Origin: Bacillus sp. RO1
GTDB taxonomy: Bacteria; Bacillota; Bacilli; Bacillales; Bacillaceae_I
Length of the DNA stretch: 56,713 bases
Assembly (NCBI RefSeq): GCF_012524115.1
Contig: NZ_JAAZWB010000064.1
Location: 1 to 56,713, forward strand
Direction of reading: 5' to 3'
Part shown: positions 34,980 to 45,244 of the stretch, piece by piece
How positions within the stretch are numbered: the stretch's first letter is position 1
Layout of the letters: the number at the start of each line of letters is the position of its first letter
Translations under genes and position numbers: made by a program
Notes under the pieces: model-generated
Told to the model about the DNA's origin: nothing
Seen by the model: only the letters and a program-made list of their open reading frames with translations
The model's database searches: none

Positions 34980-35369
34980 ATGTCTGGAATTTTAGCAGGG
35001 ACTTTCGCTACAATCGTTACTCTTCCTATCTTCGCGATGATTGCTTTTTTTTATATAGCTAAATTGGTAACAAGAAATAGTAAAAAGTCCTTTCATTTGG
35101 CGATTGATGCTTCGACACTATTTTTTATCTTAGCCGTGCACTTTATCATGATTATTATCTGGGATACGTCGTTTCTTTCGGTCATTTTAACTGTTTTATT
35201 GTTGATTGCAACCGTGATGGTTTTGACACATTATAAAATCAAAGAGGAAATCCATTTTAGAAGATTATTTAAAGGGTTTTGGAGGTTGAATTTCCTTCTG
35301 TTTTTCCTAGCATATTTTTCTCTTTTGACATTTGGAATAGTTAAACGGATTTTTGAAACATTTACTTAA
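34980..35369 (+). CDS. DUF3397 family membrane protein
   Basis: A 129-residue membrane protein with four hydrophobic helices and a basic loop (HYKIKEEIHFRRLFKGFWRL) between helices three and four, matching the DUF3397 family commonly encoded just before bshC. The inner ATG fits the spacing from AAAGAGGT. Function unknown. Confidence 0.8.
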   Translation: MSGILAGTFATIVTLPIFAMIAFFYIAKLVTRNSKKSFHLAIDASTLFFILAVHFIMIIIWDTSFLSVILTVLLLIATVMVLTHYKIKEEIHFRRLFKGFWRLNFLLFFLAYFSLLTFGIVKRIFETFT

Positions 35370-35453
35370 GCAATATTTTTTGAAACAATGGAAATCAATG
35401 CTATACTCATGGAGACATCAACACATATGAACGATTCAGAAAGGACGTACTTT

Positions 35454-37082
35454 ATGAATGTAGTAGAATTAACGCTCCCTACTATTAATAAGTTTTCCTC
35501 CGCTTATTTAGCTCAAAAGGAGAGCATACTTCCCTTTTTTACATATAATCCTTTTTCTGTAGATACCTACACAAAGAGAAACGATCAATTGAAAAATAGA
35601 AGCTTTAGGAGAAGAGAGCTTGTTGCCCATCTTCTTGAATTTAATCAAAGATACGATGCGGATGCACAAACCTTACATAGCATTGAAAAATTATCTGACT
35701 GCCAGTCGGTTGTTGTTATCAGTGGGCAACAAGCAGGGTTATTGACTGGCCCGATCTACACTATTTCAAAAATAATCAGTACGATCAAACTTGCCCAAGA
35801 ACAGGAGCTAAAGCTTGGTATCCCGGTTGTTCCTATATTTTGGATAGCAGGTGAAGATCATGATTTTCAGGAAATAAATCATGTGAACCTTCCAAAAAAT
35901 AATGAAATAGAAAAACATGTGTTTCAAATGAAAGAAGCAGGCAAAAAAATGGTATCGGAGCTTCACTATGATAAAGAAAAGTTACACGCTTGGTTTCTTG
36001 AAATTGTTAACTCTTATAGGGAAAGCCCTTTTACAAAGGAGTTAAAACAAGAATTATCCCAAGCAATTGAAGATTCTTCTACCTTTGTGGATATATTTGC
36101 TCGCTTGATTACAAAACTCTTTAAAGGTACCGGACTGGTTTTAGTGAATGCCTCCGACCCATCTTTGCGGAAGCTTGAAACTCCTTATTTGCAACAACTT
36201 TTAATGAAGCATAGTCAAATTCGTGAAGGTATGCTGCAGGCTCAAATGGAACTTGAGGAGCAAGGATATACACCGATGTTAGAAATTGACTCAGAATCGA
36301 TGAATTTATTCTTTCACCAAGACGGTGAGCGGGAACTCCTATGTTGGGATGAAACGAAACAGATTGCTTATTTAAAGGATTCTAACCGTCAGTATACGGT
36401 TGAATACCTAACTAAGTTGATGGAGGAACAACCTGAAAATTTCTCCAATAACGTTGTAACGAGGCCGCTTATGCAGGAGTTTCTATTTCCTACTCTTGCC
36501 TTTATCGGAGGACCTGGAGAAATCAGTTACTGGGCTGAACTCGGTCGATGTTTCCGTTCAGTGGGCCTTGAAATGCCACCAGTTGTACCTAGGATATCTT
36601 TGACTTTATTGGAACGCCATATCGATCGAACGTTACTTGAATTGGGTGAAGATATTTCAGATGCAGTGGAACACGGCCTGGAAGAAAAGCGTAAAGCTTG
36701 GTTGTATAAAGAAGAACTTGAATCAATAGAAGCGACATTGACGTCGTACCATGAACAATATGCCAAAGTTCATGATCGATTCCGAGATTTAGGCAATCAT
36801 ACTATACCGCATCATCAGAAAACTTTTGAAAAAAATTGGAATTTGATTGATAAACAATTCGCCTACATTCATCGACTGATTGAACGTTCGGCATATGAGA
36901 AACATGAAAACATGATGAACAAATATGAACGAGTGGAACTTGCTGTCTTGCCAAAAGGTATGCCGCAAGAGAGAGTATGGAATATCTACTATTTTATTAA
37001 TAAATATGGTCTGGATTTCGTTCAAAGGCTATGTGAATTGCCATTGGAGCATAACGGGAAGCATAAAATAATTAAACTTTAA
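35454..37082 (+). CDS. bshC: Putative cysteine ligase BshC (bacillithiol synthesis)
   Basis: Last step of bacillithiol synthesis: adds cysteine to GlcN-malate. The 542-residue protein fits the family length. Visible blocks are VVISGQQAGLLTGPIYTISK near residues 85-104, VPIFWIAGEDHDFQEINHVN near 130, ARLITKLFKGTGLVLVNASD, and VTRPLMQEFLFPTLAFIGGP, with a C-terminal coiled coil and MPQERVWNIYYFINKYG. The frame opens earlier, but the ATG with AAAGGA upstream is the family start. A terminator follows, then mraZ. Confidence 0.93.
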   Translation: MNVVELTLPTINKFSSAYLAQKESILPFFTYNPFSVDTYTKRNDQLKNRSFRRRELVAHLLEFNQRYDADAQTLHSIEKLSDCQSVVVISGQQAGLLTGPIYTISKIISTIKLAQEQELKLGIPVVPIFWIAGEDHDFQEINHVNLPKNNEIEKHVFQMKEAGKKMVSELHYDKEKLHAWFLEIVNSYRESPFTKELKQELSQAIEDSSTFVDIFARLITKLFKGTGLVLVNASDPSLRKLETPYLQQLLMKHSQIREGMLQAQMELEEQGYTPMLEIDSESMNLFFHQDGERELLCWDETKQIAYLKDSNRQYTVEYLTKLMEEQPENFSNNVVTRPLMQEFLFPTLAFIGGPGEISYWAELGRCFRSVGLEMPPVVPRISLTLLERHIDRTLLELGEDISDAVEHGLEEKRKAWLYKEELESIEATLTSYHEQYAKVHDRFRDLGNHTIPHHQKTFEKNWNLIDKQFAYIHRLIERSAYEKHENMMNKYERVELAVLPKGMPQERVWNIYYFINKYGLDFVQRLCELPLEHNGKHKIIKL

Positions 37083-37084
37083 GA

Positions 37085-37113
37085 AACAGCGGGAAAAATC
37101 CTGCTGTTTTTTT
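37085..37113 (+). terminator. Terminator after bshC
   Basis: ACAGCGGGA pairs with TCCTGCTGT, loop of four, then T7. Confidence 0.85.
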
Positions 37114-37153
37114 ATATTCTTTTTCTGACATTAACAAGTAAAAAAGAGAGTCG

Positions 37154-37375
37154 TAAACGAGCATTTACTGAAGAATGGTCGTTTATTATGTTTTCATGGA
37201 GTCAAAAAAAGCCAAGTTTGACCTTAATTCGTCCTTTTGTCAAAAAATGTTGTAAAAAGATGAAAAACGAAAAAAAAGTAGGCTTAAAGGATTTTCTTTT
37301 GGGGAAGAGAATAGTACAATAAAGTAAGTGGAGAGAAGTGGGGGATTGTGGGGGAAAGTAGAAGAAGGGTGGGAG
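37154..37375 (+). promoter_or_regulatory. mraZ promoter region with MraZ boxes
   Basis: TGGRG repeats start at 37329, 37339 and 37349, exactly ten bases apart, with a fourth (TGGGAG) at 37370. MraZ proteins bind TGGGN-type repeats at helical spacing in front of their own gene in other bacteria, so this is very likely the autoregulatory box. A TACAAT sequence at 37314-37319 is a candidate -10. Further up, an inverted repeat TAAACGA/TCGTTTA lies at 37154-37185. Confidence 0.7.
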
Positions 37376-37381
37376 AGCCAA

Positions 37382-37813
37382 ATGTTCATGGGCGAATATA
37401 ATCATACAATTGATGCAAAAGGGCGTATGATTGTGCCTGCGAAATTCCGTGATCATTTAGGTGAAACCTTTGTTCTTACTAGAGGCCTCGATAAATGCCT
37501 TTTTGGCTATCCGCTCTCTGAATGGAAAACTGTTGAAGACAAATTGAAACAATTGCCACTTACTAAAAAGGATGCCCGTGCATTTACACGTTTCTTCTTT
37601 TCTGGTGCTTCTGAGTGTGAATTGGACAAGCAAGGTCGAGTGAACATTGCCACCCCACTTGTTCAGTATGCACAATTAGAAAAAGAATGTGTCGTGATCG
37701 GAGTATCTAATCGAATAGAAATCTGGAGCAAGGACAACTGGAATACTTTTGTAGAAGACTCGGAAGACTCCTTCGCAGAGATTGCAGAGAACCTCGTGGA
37801 TTTTGACTTATAA
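37382..37813 (+). CDS. mraZ: Transcriptional regulator MraZ
   Basis: DNA-binding repressor of the division and cell wall (dcw) cluster, 143 residues. It has two SpoVT/AbrB-like halves, each with the DxxGR pattern: [20 protein letters not shown] near residue 7 and [20 protein letters not shown] near residue 78. The inner ATG (product MFMGEYNH) is the family start; GGGTGGGAG precedes it and overlaps the last MraZ box, so repression could also affect translation initiation. It heads the dcw cluster. Confidence 0.95.
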   Translation: MFMGEYNHTIDAKGRMIVPAKFRDHLGETFVLTRGLDKCLFGYPLSEWKTVEDKLKQLPLTKKDARAFTRFFFSGASECELDKQGRVNIATPLVQYAQLEKECVVIGVSNRIEIWSKDNWNTFVEDSEDSFAEIAENLVDFDL

Positions 37814-37943
37814 AAGGGACTTAATTACAACGAATACAAAGAACAGCCTGGATAAAACAAGATGGTCGGTGAGAAAATACCGAGAGAAAAGAATTTGCAG
37901 CAGCTAAGAGGAAAACAGCTTAGAGCTAGAAAGGCGGTGGAGA

Positions 37944-38882
37944 ATGTTTCACCATGTAACAGTACTACTCAATGAAGCAGTAGAAGGTCTTAACATTAAA
38001 GAAGACGGTACGTATGTTGATTGCACATTAGGAGGTGCAGGACATAGTTCCGAAATTGTAAAACAGTTATCAGACAAAGGAAGATTGATTGCATTTGATC
38101 AGGATGACCATGCGCTAGAACATGCAAAAAGTGTGCTACATAATTATCTGGATCGGGTCATTTTCATTAAAAGCAATTTTAAGCACCTAAAAGAGAAATT
38201 GTATGAGCAAGGAATTACCAAAGTGGATGGCGTGTTGTTCGACCTTGGCGTTTCTTCTCCTCAATTGGACACACCTGAAAGAGGTTTTAGTTACCATCAC
38301 GAAGCACCTTTAGATATGAGAATGGACAAAGACAGTCCCCTCAGTGCCTATGATGTTGTTAATGAGTGGCCTTATGAGAAACTAGTAAGAATATTCTTTC
38401 AATATGGAGAAGAGAAGTTTTCCAAACAAATTGCAAGGAAAATTGAAGAATATCGAAAATCAAAGCCGATTGAAACGACTCTTGAATTGGTGGAAATCAT
38501 CAAAGATGGCATACCGGCTCCAGCTAGAAGAACTGGCGGCCATCCTGCTAAAAGGGTTTTCCAAGCAATAAGAATTGCGGTAAATGACGAGTTGGGTGTT
38601 TTTGAAGATGCTATCCATCAAGCAATTGATGTTTTAAAAGTCGGGGGAAGAGTATCTGTTATCACCTTCCATTCACTTGAAGACAGAATGTGTAAAGTAG
38701 CCTTTAAAGAAAAAAGCCAGCTGCCACAACTGCCGCCTGGACTACCGATAATTCCAGAAGAATATCAGCCGACGCTTAAACTTATTACAAGAAAGCCGAT
38801 ACTACCTAGTGAAGAAGAACTAGAAGCCAATAATCGCGCAAGATCGGCAAAACTAAGAATTGCAGAAAAAGCGAAAGACTAA
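37944..38882 (+). CDS. rsmH: 16S rRNA (cytosine1402-N4)-methyltransferase
   Basis: Methylates C1402 in the ribosomal decoding centre. The 312-residue protein starts [16 protein letters not shown] and carries the AdoMet motif [19 protein letters not shown], then [43 protein letters not shown] and [13 protein letters not shown], all canonical. AAAGGCGGTGG precedes the ATG. It is second in the dcw cluster, 130 bases after mraZ; that gap contains small inverted repeats (CTAAG/CTTAG) but no terminator. Confidence 0.96.
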   Translation: MFHHVTVLLNEAVEGLNIKEDGTYVDCTLGGAGHSSEIVKQLSDKGRLIAFDQDDHALEHAKSVLHNYLDRVIFIKSNFKHLKEKLYEQGITKVDGVLFDLGVSSPQLDTPERGFSYHHEAPLDMRMDKDSPLSAYDVVNEWPYEKLVRIFFQYGEEKFSKQIARKIEEYRKSKPIETTLELVEIIKDGIPAPARRTGGHPAKRVFQAIRIAVNDELGVFEDAIHQAIDVLKVGGRVSVITFHSLEDRMCKVAFKEKSQLPQLPPGLPIIPEEYQPTLKLITRKPILPSEEELEANNRARSAKLRIAEKAKD

Positions 38883-38915
38883 ATATAAAATAAATATAGA
38901 CTAGGGGGAAAGAGA

Positions 38916-39275
38916 ATGAGTAACTTAGCTCACAAAATTCAGAGGCAGCATGAAGAACGTATACAGCAGGCGCCAAAAAGACAATTGGTCGTAAAGAAAC
39001 GCTCAAAAATTACGCTTGGGGAAAAGATACTTGGCTATATGTTTATTGGCATGCTGGCTTTCGGAGCAGTCCACGTCGTTACTAACCATGTGAATATCTA
39101 TCATGTAAATAGCGAAATTCAATCGCTTGAAGGGTCCATTGAATCGCAATTAAAGGAAAATCGTGAACTTGAACTTCGTGTAGCGGAAGAGAGCAGCTAT
39201 GAAGTCATTCTTGAAAAAGCCAAAAACCTTGGTCTGACATTAAACGAGAACAATGTGAAGAACGTAGGGAACTAG
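38916..39275 (+). CDS. ftsL: Cell division protein FtsL
   Basis: Bitopic division protein that forms a complex with DivIC and DivIB and activates the septal wall synthase. The 119-residue protein has a basic cytoplasmic tail (KRQLVVKKRSKITLGEKI), one membrane helix (about 42-62: YMFIGMLAFGAVHVVT) and an external leucine-zipper coiled coil (EIQSLEGSIESQLKENRELE). AGGGGGAAAG precedes the start. Its stop codon touches the pbpB start codon (TAGATG). Confidence 0.93.
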   Translation: MSNLAHKIQRQHEERIQQAPKRQLVVKKRSKITLGEKILGYMFIGMLAFGAVHVVTNHVNIYHVNSEIQSLEGSIESQLKENRELELRVAEESSYEVILEKAKNLGLTLNENNVKNVGN

Positions 39276-41507
39276 ATGAGTACCCATAACATCGTTCATA
39301 AAAAAAGAATTCACTTAGGAGCAGCAATTCTACTCGGATTTTTTGCGTTGCTCTTTTTTCTATTGATTGGGCGATTTTTTTACCTTCAAGCAACCGGCGA
39401 AGCACATGGACATAATTTATCTGTAGAAGCTAGTGAAAGATATAATGTAAACAAAACAATTGATGCAACAAGGGGATCCATATTTGATAGAAGTGGAGAT
39501 CCGATTGCAGAAGATACCCCGTCCTTCAACCTAGTGGCGGTGTTGGACGAGTCCTTGACAACAGATGAAAAGAAACCTCGTCATGTAGTCGATCCAAACG
39601 AGACGGCTGCAAAATTGGCATCTGTCTTGGAAGTTGATCAAAGTGAGATTTTAGAAAAATTACAGTTGGATCGCAAACAAGTAGAATTTGGAGCATTGGG
39701 CAGAGATCTTCCATTGTCAGTAAAAAAAGAAATCGAAGACATGAAACTGCCGGGAATAGGCTTTGTGGAAGGATCTAAACGCTATTATTTCAACGGCAAA
39801 TTCTCCAGTCACGTGGTCGGTTTTGCAAGAGCAAATGATGATGGTGTAGTTACTGGTGTAACAGGCCTGGAAAAGATGTTAGAAGAAGAACTAAAAGAAC
39901 AGAATGGTTCATTGTCAGTCAAAACTGACAATAAAGGGGTTAAACTTACTATGGACTCAGATGTATCCTATGTTCCTGCGATCAACGGGAAAAATGTGCA
40001 TCTGACATTAGATAAGACCATTCAGACATTTTTAGAAGAAGCGATGAACAATGTGGTGGAAGAATATGAACCAGAAAGAATCATAGCCATCGTGGCAGAC
40101 CCGAAAACCGGGGAGATACTTGCAATGGGATCTCGGCCAACCTTTGATTTAAACACAAGAGAAGGATTGACGGACAATTGGAACAACGATGCCATATCCT
40201 ATAGGTATGAGCCAGGTTCGACTATGAAAATCTTTTCATTGGCAGCAGCCATTGAAGAAGGGGTTTACAATGGATCTGAACTCTATCAGTCTGGTTCATA
40301 TAGTCTTCCAAAAGACCCTGTCCCGGTTTACGACCATAACAGGTCAGGGTGGGGAACTATATCTTTTGATGAAGGGGTCCAACGTTCTTCCAACGTAGCA
40401 TTTGCTTTGCTAGCAGATAAGATGGGAACAGATACTCTTTTAAAATATATTCATGCCTTTGGTATGAATGAGCCGACAGGTATTGACCTTCCGGATGAAA
40501 CGACAAGCAACATCAACTACAATTATTATAGAGATAGAATATCAACAGCTTTTGGACAAGGCTCTGCATTCACTCCAATTCAACAAATTCAGGCTGCAAC
40601 TGCGATTGCAAATGATGGAAAAATGATGCAGCCCTATGTGATTGATAAGATTGTCGATCCTAACACAAATGAAGTCGTACTAGAAAATAAGCCAAAACAA
40701 AAAGGAAATCCAATTTCAGAAAAGACTGCTGATAAAGTCCTAGATGTCTTAGAATCAGTAGTAAGTTCTGAAAACGGTACAGGTCGTCCTTACAGTATTG
40801 AAGGATATAAAGTTGCAGCCAAGACTGGAACTGCTCAAATTCCTGGTCCAGGAGGTTATTTATCTGGTCATGGCGAATATATTTATTCTATTACAGGGAT
40901 GGCTCCGGCTGATGATCCGGAGTTGTTGATGTATGTTGCAGTAGAAAAGCCTAAAATTGCTCAACATGAAAATGGGGCAGGCCCTGTATCGGGAGTATTC
41001 AATACCGTGATGCGCCGAAGCCTGCAATATTTAAGTATTCAACCTGATGAAAGTCAAGCGAATACTCCGAAAAAGAAAAGTGTCGGAGTGAAAGTTCCAA
41101 ATCTTGTTGGGGAAAATATTCAGGATGTTTCTGCTGATGCACAAGGCCCGGAATATGTCCTAGTGGGTGAAGGATCTAAAGTATTAAAACAAACACCTCA
41201 ACCAGGCCGTGAAGTCATAAAAGGTGAGAGGGTTATACTATTAACAGAAAATACCCCGGCAATTCCAGATATGACAGGTTGGAGTTTGCGTGATGTTCGC
41301 AAGATATCCAATTTACTCAAGCTTGAAACCGAGATTATTGGCAATGGGTATGTGCAAAAGCAAAATATTATTCCTGGAACTCCAGTTGAAGAAGGAAACA
41401 GCCTTGTTGTGGAATTGGGTTCAAATAGACCTTTGCCGCAAACGGAGGAGCAGGAGGAAGAAGAAACGGAAGAATCAGAATCTGAAGAAGACTCTGAGGG
41501 TAGTTAA
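39276..41507 (+). CDS. pbpB: Penicillin-binding protein 2B (division transpeptidase)
   Basis: Septal class B transpeptidase, 743 residues. N-terminal helix (about 14-37), dimerisation domain, and a transpeptidase domain with the active-site motifs STMK (Ser315, Lys318), SSN (371-373) and KTGTAQ (Lys516). Two C-terminal PASTA domains follow (about 598-660 and 662-720), then an acidic tail of Glu and Ser. It starts directly at the end of ftsL, so translation is coupled. A terminator follows, cutting it off from spoVD. Confidence 0.96.
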   Translation: MSTHNIVHKKRIHLGAAILLGFFALLFFLLIGRFFYLQATGEAHGHNLSVEASERYNVNKTIDATRGSIFDRSGDPIAEDTPSFNLVAVLDESLTTDEKKPRHVVDPNETAAKLASVLEVDQSEILEKLQLDRKQVEFGALGRDLPLSVKKEIEDMKLPGIGFVEGSKRYYFNGKFSSHVVGFARANDDGVVTGVTGLEKMLEEELKEQNGSLSVKTDNKGVKLTMDSDVSYVPAINGKNVHLTLDKTIQTFLEEAMNNVVEEYEPERIIAIVADPKTGEILAMGSRPTFDLNTREGLTDNWNNDAISYRYEPGSTMKIFSLAAAIEEGVYNGSELYQSGSYSLPKDPVPVYDHNRSGWGTISFDEGVQRSSNVAFALLADKMGTDTLLKYIHAFGMNEPTGIDLPDETTSNINYNYYRDRISTAFGQGSAFTPIQQIQAATAIANDGKMMQPYVIDKIVDPNTNEVVLENKPKQKGNPISEKTADKVLDVLESVVSSENGTGRPYSIEGYKVAAKTGTAQIPGPGGYLSGHGEYIYSITGMAPADDPELLMYVAVEKPKIAQHENGAGPVSGVFNTVMRRSLQYLSIQPDESQANTPKKKSVGVKVPNLVGENIQDVSADAQGPEYVLVGEGSKVLKQTPQPGREVIKGERVILLTENTPAIPDMTGWSLRDVRKISNLLKLETEIIGNGYVQKQNIIPGTPVEEGNSLVVELGSNRPLPQTEEQEEEETEESESEEDSEGS

Positions 41508-41515
41508 TTTATATG

Positions 41516-41552
41516 CACTGTTAAAGGCTATGACCTTTGGCAGTGTTTTTTT
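41516..41552 (+). terminator. Terminator between pbpB and spoVD
   Basis: CACTG/CAGTG and AAAGG/CCTTT stem segments, followed by a T-run. Confidence 0.78.
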
Positions 41553-41573
41553 ATGTTAATAGTTATAAAAACA

Positions 41574-41620
41574 GTTGATTTTTGTTCCAGGCGCTTCGCT
41601 TGCCTGTGGGCGGTCCGTGA
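41574..41620 (-). repeat. Truncated type B repeat upstream of spoVD
   Basis: Only the end segment is left: GTTGATTTTTGTTCCAGGCG and the following GCTTGCCTG, breaking off at GGTCCGTGA. The break point falls right at the candidate spoVD promoter. Confidence 0.75.
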
Positions 41621-41650
41621 ATACCATGTTCTATCCTCTTTCGTACAAGC
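41619..41650 (+). promoter_or_regulatory. Candidate SigE promoter of spoVD
   Basis: An ATA-containing -35 (GAATACC) and a CGTACAAG -10 with 18 bases between the ATA core and the -10 resemble the mother-cell SigE consensus (ATA and CATACAAT). spoVD is SigE-controlled in B. subtilis, so the placement is sensible. Confidence 0.45.
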
Positions 41651-41687
41651 ATATATTACTACGAATATTAAAGGGGGTTCATAGGAT

Positions 41688-43625
41688 ATGCGGGTATCTC
41701 ATGTAACGGTTCGGAGAAGGTTGACCATTGTACTTCTTATAGGAATTCTACTTTTCAGTATTATTGATTTACGCCTAGGATATGTTCAATTCGCATTGGG
41801 GAATATGCTTACAGACCGTGCCAAAGATTCATGGAGTCGGAATATCCCTTTTGAACCAGAGCGGGGAGAAATCCTAGATCGAAATGGCGTTCCATTGGCA
41901 ACAAACATGAGTGCACCGACGGTTTTGGTTGTACCGAGACAAATCAAAGATCCCAATGACACGGCTGAGAAGCTCGCAGCTGTCTTAAATATGTCCAAAG
42001 AAAAGGTGTACAAGCTGGTGACTAAAAGCTCATCCATGGAGAGGATCAACCCAGAAGGAAGAAAAATTTCACATGAAAAAGCAAAAGAGATAAGAGCGCT
42101 AGACTTAAAAGGTGTCTACATTGCGGAGGACTCAAAACGACATTATCCTTTCGGTAGTTATCTTTCTCATGTTTTAGGTTTTGCAGGAATTGATAATCAA
42201 GGATTAATGGGTCTGGAACTATATTACGATGAACAATTAAAAGGGGAAAAAGGCTACGTACAATTTTATTCGGATGCAAAGGGAAGAAGAATGCCGGATA
42301 TTCCAGATGATTACGAAGCCCCCCAGGACGGTTTAGACTTAAGGCTTACCATTGATTCAAAGGTACAGACTATCATGGAAAGAGAGTTAGACCTTGCACA
42401 GGAACTGTATAACCCTGATGGAATAATTGCAATTGCGATGGACCCTAATACAGGAGAAATTCTGGCAATGTCGAGTAGGCCTGATTTTGATCCTGCTGAA
42501 TTCCAAAGTGTGGCACCAGAAATTTATAACCGAAATCTCCCTGTTTGGAGTACGTATGAGCCTGGATCTACCTTTAAGATTATAACCTTAGCAGCAGCCC
42601 TCGAAGAAAATAAAGTCAACTTAAAAAACGATACCTTCAATGACAGCGGAGCTGCAATGGTAGATGGAGCAAGGCTTCGTTGTTGGAAAAAAGGGGGACA
42701 TGGTCACCAAACATTCCTGGAAGTGGTTCAAAATTCATGTAACCCAGGTTTTGTAGAGCTAGGCCAACGTTTAGGGACGGACACCCTTTTCAATTATATA
42801 AAATCTTTTGGATTCGGGGAGAAGACAGGGATTGATTTAGCTGGAGAAGGAAAGGGGATCCTGTTTAAACCAGAAAAGGTAGGGCCAGTAGAACTAGCCA
42901 CCACTGCCTTTGGGCAAGGGGTTTCTGTTACTCCAATACAGCAGGTTGCGGCTGTTTCTGCTGCGGTGAACGGTGGCATATTATACACTCCATTTATCGC
43001 GAAAGAGTTTGTAGATCCAATCACTGGAGATATAGTCTCGAGAAAGACACCGGTAGAGAAGAGAAGAGTCATTTCTGAGGAAACCTCCGCACAAGTCCGG
43101 TATGCATTAGAAAGCGTAGTTGCGCAAGGTACGGGACGTAATGCTTTTGTAGAGGGCTATCGAGTTGGAGGGAAAACAGGAACTGCCCAAAAAGTAAAAG
43201 ACGGTAGATACATGGAAAACAATCATATCGTATCTTTTATTGGTGTGGCACCTGCTGATGATCCTCAACTTGTCGTGTACCTTGCTGTCGATAATCCTAA
43301 GGGCACCGTACAGTTTGGTGGGGTAGTAGCAGCCCCGATTGTTGGGAATATAATGGAGGATAGCCTAAATGCTTTGGGAGTGGAAAAGAGAAAAGGACAA
43401 ATCGAAAAAGAATTGCAATGGCCGGATGTACCTCTTGTGGAAGTTCCTGATCTAAAAGGAATGACAAGAAAAGAACTCCTTCAACAATTAGTTACTCTCA
43501 AACTTGATATAAGCGGAGATGGGGATACAGTGGTTCAGCAGGCGCCGGCTCCTGGAACAAAAGTGGAAGAGGGGTCGACCGTTAGGGTATACATGTCCGG
43601 GAAAAGCAAAACTGATGAAGAATAA
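41688..43625 (+). CDS. spoVD: Sporulation penicillin-binding protein SpoVD
   Basis: Class B transpeptidase needed for spore cortex synthesis, working with SpoVE in the forespore outer membrane. The 645 residues have an N-terminal helix (about 12-35), the dimerisation domain, the transpeptidase motifs STFK (Ser294, Lys297), SCN (350-352) and KTGTAQ (Lys496), and one C-terminal PASTA domain (about 583-640, from VPDLKGMTRKELLQQL). Unlike pbpB it has no acidic tail. AAAGGGGGTT is the ribosome binding site. It is flanked by terminators on both sides. Confidence 0.96.
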   Translation: MRVSHVTVRRRLTIVLLIGILLFSIIDLRLGYVQFALGNMLTDRAKDSWSRNIPFEPERGEILDRNGVPLATNMSAPTVLVVPRQIKDPNDTAEKLAAVLNMSKEKVYKLVTKSSSMERINPEGRKISHEKAKEIRALDLKGVYIAEDSKRHYPFGSYLSHVLGFAGIDNQGLMGLELYYDEQLKGEKGYVQFYSDAKGRRMPDIPDDYEAPQDGLDLRLTIDSKVQTIMERELDLAQELYNPDGIIAIAMDPNTGEILAMSSRPDFDPAEFQSVAPEIYNRNLPVWSTYEPGSTFKIITLAAALEENKVNLKNDTFNDSGAAMVDGARLRCWKKGGHGHQTFLEVVQNSCNPGFVELGQRLGTDTLFNYIKSFGFGEKTGIDLAGEGKGILFKPEKVGPVELATTAFGQGVSVTPIQQVAAVSAAVNGGILYTPFIAKEFVDPITGDIVSRKTPVEKRRVISEETSAQVRYALESVVAQGTGRNAFVEGYRVGGKTGTAQKVKDGRYMENNHIVSFIGVAPADDPQLVVYLAVDNPKGTVQFGGVVAAPIVGNIMEDSLNALGVEKRKGQIEKELQWPDVPLVEVPDLKGMTRKELLQQLVTLKLDISGDGDTVVQQAPAPGTKVEEGSTVRVYMSGKSKTDEE

Positions 43626-43655
43626 ATCTAGAGGATTGGTTTAATTTCCCTAAAT

Positions 43656-43728
43656 AGGATAGAATGGTGATAAAGGTAAGTCAGAAAAATATAAAGGTTA
43701 TCTCTCACCATCTATCCTGTTAGTTTTT
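43656..43728 (+). terminator. Long-stem terminator after spoVD
   Basis: AGGATAGA-a-TGGTGA pairs with TCACCA-TCTATCCT over 14 base pairs with one bulge and a loop of about 34 bases, followed by a T5 run. Confidence 0.78.
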
Positions 43729-43774
43729 CATCCTGCATTTAGGTCTTCAAGTAAGCCAAAGGGGTTTGATTCGC

Positions 43775-45244
43775 ATGAAACTTCAAACATTAATTCAATA
43801 TCTTCACAGATATGAAGTATCCTCTAAGGATAACCCTGAGATATCTTCCATTGTCATGGATTCCCGTAAGGTCAATGAAGGGAGTTTATTTTTTTGTATC
43901 AAAGGGTACACGGTAGATGGACATCAATTCGCACAAGATGCAGTGAATAAAGGGGCTGTCGCAATCATATCTGAAAAGCCATTGGATGTTGCTGTCCCGG
44001 TCATCGTGGTTCCAGATACAATGAGGGCAATGGCTATCTTGGCGGATGTATACTTCCAACAGCCTACACACAAACTTCATTTAATAGGTGTAACCGGTAC
44101 AAATGGAAAAACAACTACCACACACATTATTGAATCCATTTTTCAACATCACCAGCGAAAGACTGGAATGATCGGTACTATTTATATGAAAATAGGAAAC
44201 AAGACATACCCTGTAAAAAACACCACTCCAGATGCCTTAACTTTACAAGAATCCTTTCACCAAATGGTGGAGAAAAACGTTGACACTGTAGTGATGGAGG
44301 TTTCCTCTCATGCTCTCCATATGGGAAGGGTGCATGGTTGTGACTTTGATGTGGCAGTGTTTACCAATCTAACGCAAGATCATCTAGATTATCATAAAAC
44401 GATGGAAGAATATCAGTATGCTAAGTCTTTGTTATTCTCTTCATTAGGAAACTCCTATAATCTCACTAAACCTAAATATGCGGTTTTGAATGCAGATGAC
44501 CCAACGAGTGATGTATATAAAAGAGCAACGGCTGCTCAAGTCATAACCTATGGGATAAATGAATCCAGTGACATCAGGGCAATGAATGTGAAGATATCCG
44601 CGAAGGGCACTTCGTTCGACCTATTTTACGATAATAAAACCGTTCCTATCCATTTGAAATTGGTCGGAAAGTTCAGTGTGTACAATGTTCTCGCTGCCAT
44701 AAGCGCCAGTTATGTATCCAATATCCCCATGGAATCTATCATTCCAGTAGTTGAAAACATGACAGGGGTGCCGGGACGTTTTGAAGCGGTAGAAGCTGGG
44801 CAGGATTTTACGGTGATTGTCGATTATGCTCATACTCCAGACAGCCTGGAAAATGTGTTGAAGACAACCAAACAACTTTCTGAAAAAAATATATATTGTA
44901 TTGTTGGCTGTGGAGGAGACAGAGATCGTTCAAAGCGTCCGTTGATGGCTGAAGTTGCAGTGAATTATTCTAGTAAAGCTATTTTCACATCGGATAATCC
45001 ACGCTCAGAAAGTCCACTGCAAATCTTCAAAGATATGGAAGCTGGTGTGAAGGACCGGCAATACGAAATAGTAGAAGACAGGCGATCAGCGATTTTCAAA
45101 GCAATAGCTCAAGCAAAATCAGGTGATGTGGTGCTGATTGCAGGCAAAGGTCATGAAACTTATCAAGTTATAGGTGATAAAGTGCTTGAATTTGATGATA
45201 GAAAAATTGCTTTAGAAGCCATACAGTCAAAGCAAAGTTCATAG
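43775..45244 (+). CDS. murE: UDP-MurNAc-tripeptide synthetase (meso-DAP adding)
   Basis: Adds meso-diaminopimelate to UDP-MurNAc-L-Ala-D-Glu. The 489-residue Mur ligase has an N-terminal UDP-binding domain, the ATP motif [11 protein letters not shown] near 110, EVSSHAL, the central [10 protein letters not shown], and SDNPRSE near 405. The DNPR motif indicates DAP rather than lysine specificity. The inner ATG follows AAAGGGG. It is separated from mraY by about 500 bases containing repeats, unlike the tight spacing seen in other Bacillus. Confidence 0.95.
   Translation: MKLQTLIQYLHRYEVSSKDNPEISSIVMDSRKVNEGSLFFCIKGYTVDGHQFAQDAVNKGAVAIISEKPLDVAVPVIVVPDTMRAMAILADVYFQQPTHKLHLIGVTGTNGKTTTTHIIESIFQHHQRKTGMIGTIYMKIGNKTYPVKNTTPDALTLQESFHQMVEKNVDTVVMEVSSHALHMGRVHGCDFDVAVFTNLTQDHLDYHKTMEEYQYAKSLLFSSLGNSYNLTKPKYAVLNADDPTSDVYKRATAAQVITYGINESSDIRAMNVKISAKGTSFDLFYDNKTVPIHLKLVGKFSVYNVLAAISASYVSNIPMESIIPVVENMTGVPGRFEAVEAGQDFTVIVDYAHTPDSLENVLKTTKQLSEKNIYCIVGCGGDRDRSKRPLMAEVAVNYSSKAIFTSDNPRSESPLQIFKDMEAGVKDRQYEIVEDRRSAIFKAIAQAKSGDVVLIAGKGHETYQVIGDKVLEFDDRKIALEAIQSKQSS

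Noticed and set aside
37814-37943. Terminator between mraZ and rsmH
   Set aside because: Small inverted repeats are present, but none is followed by a T-run.
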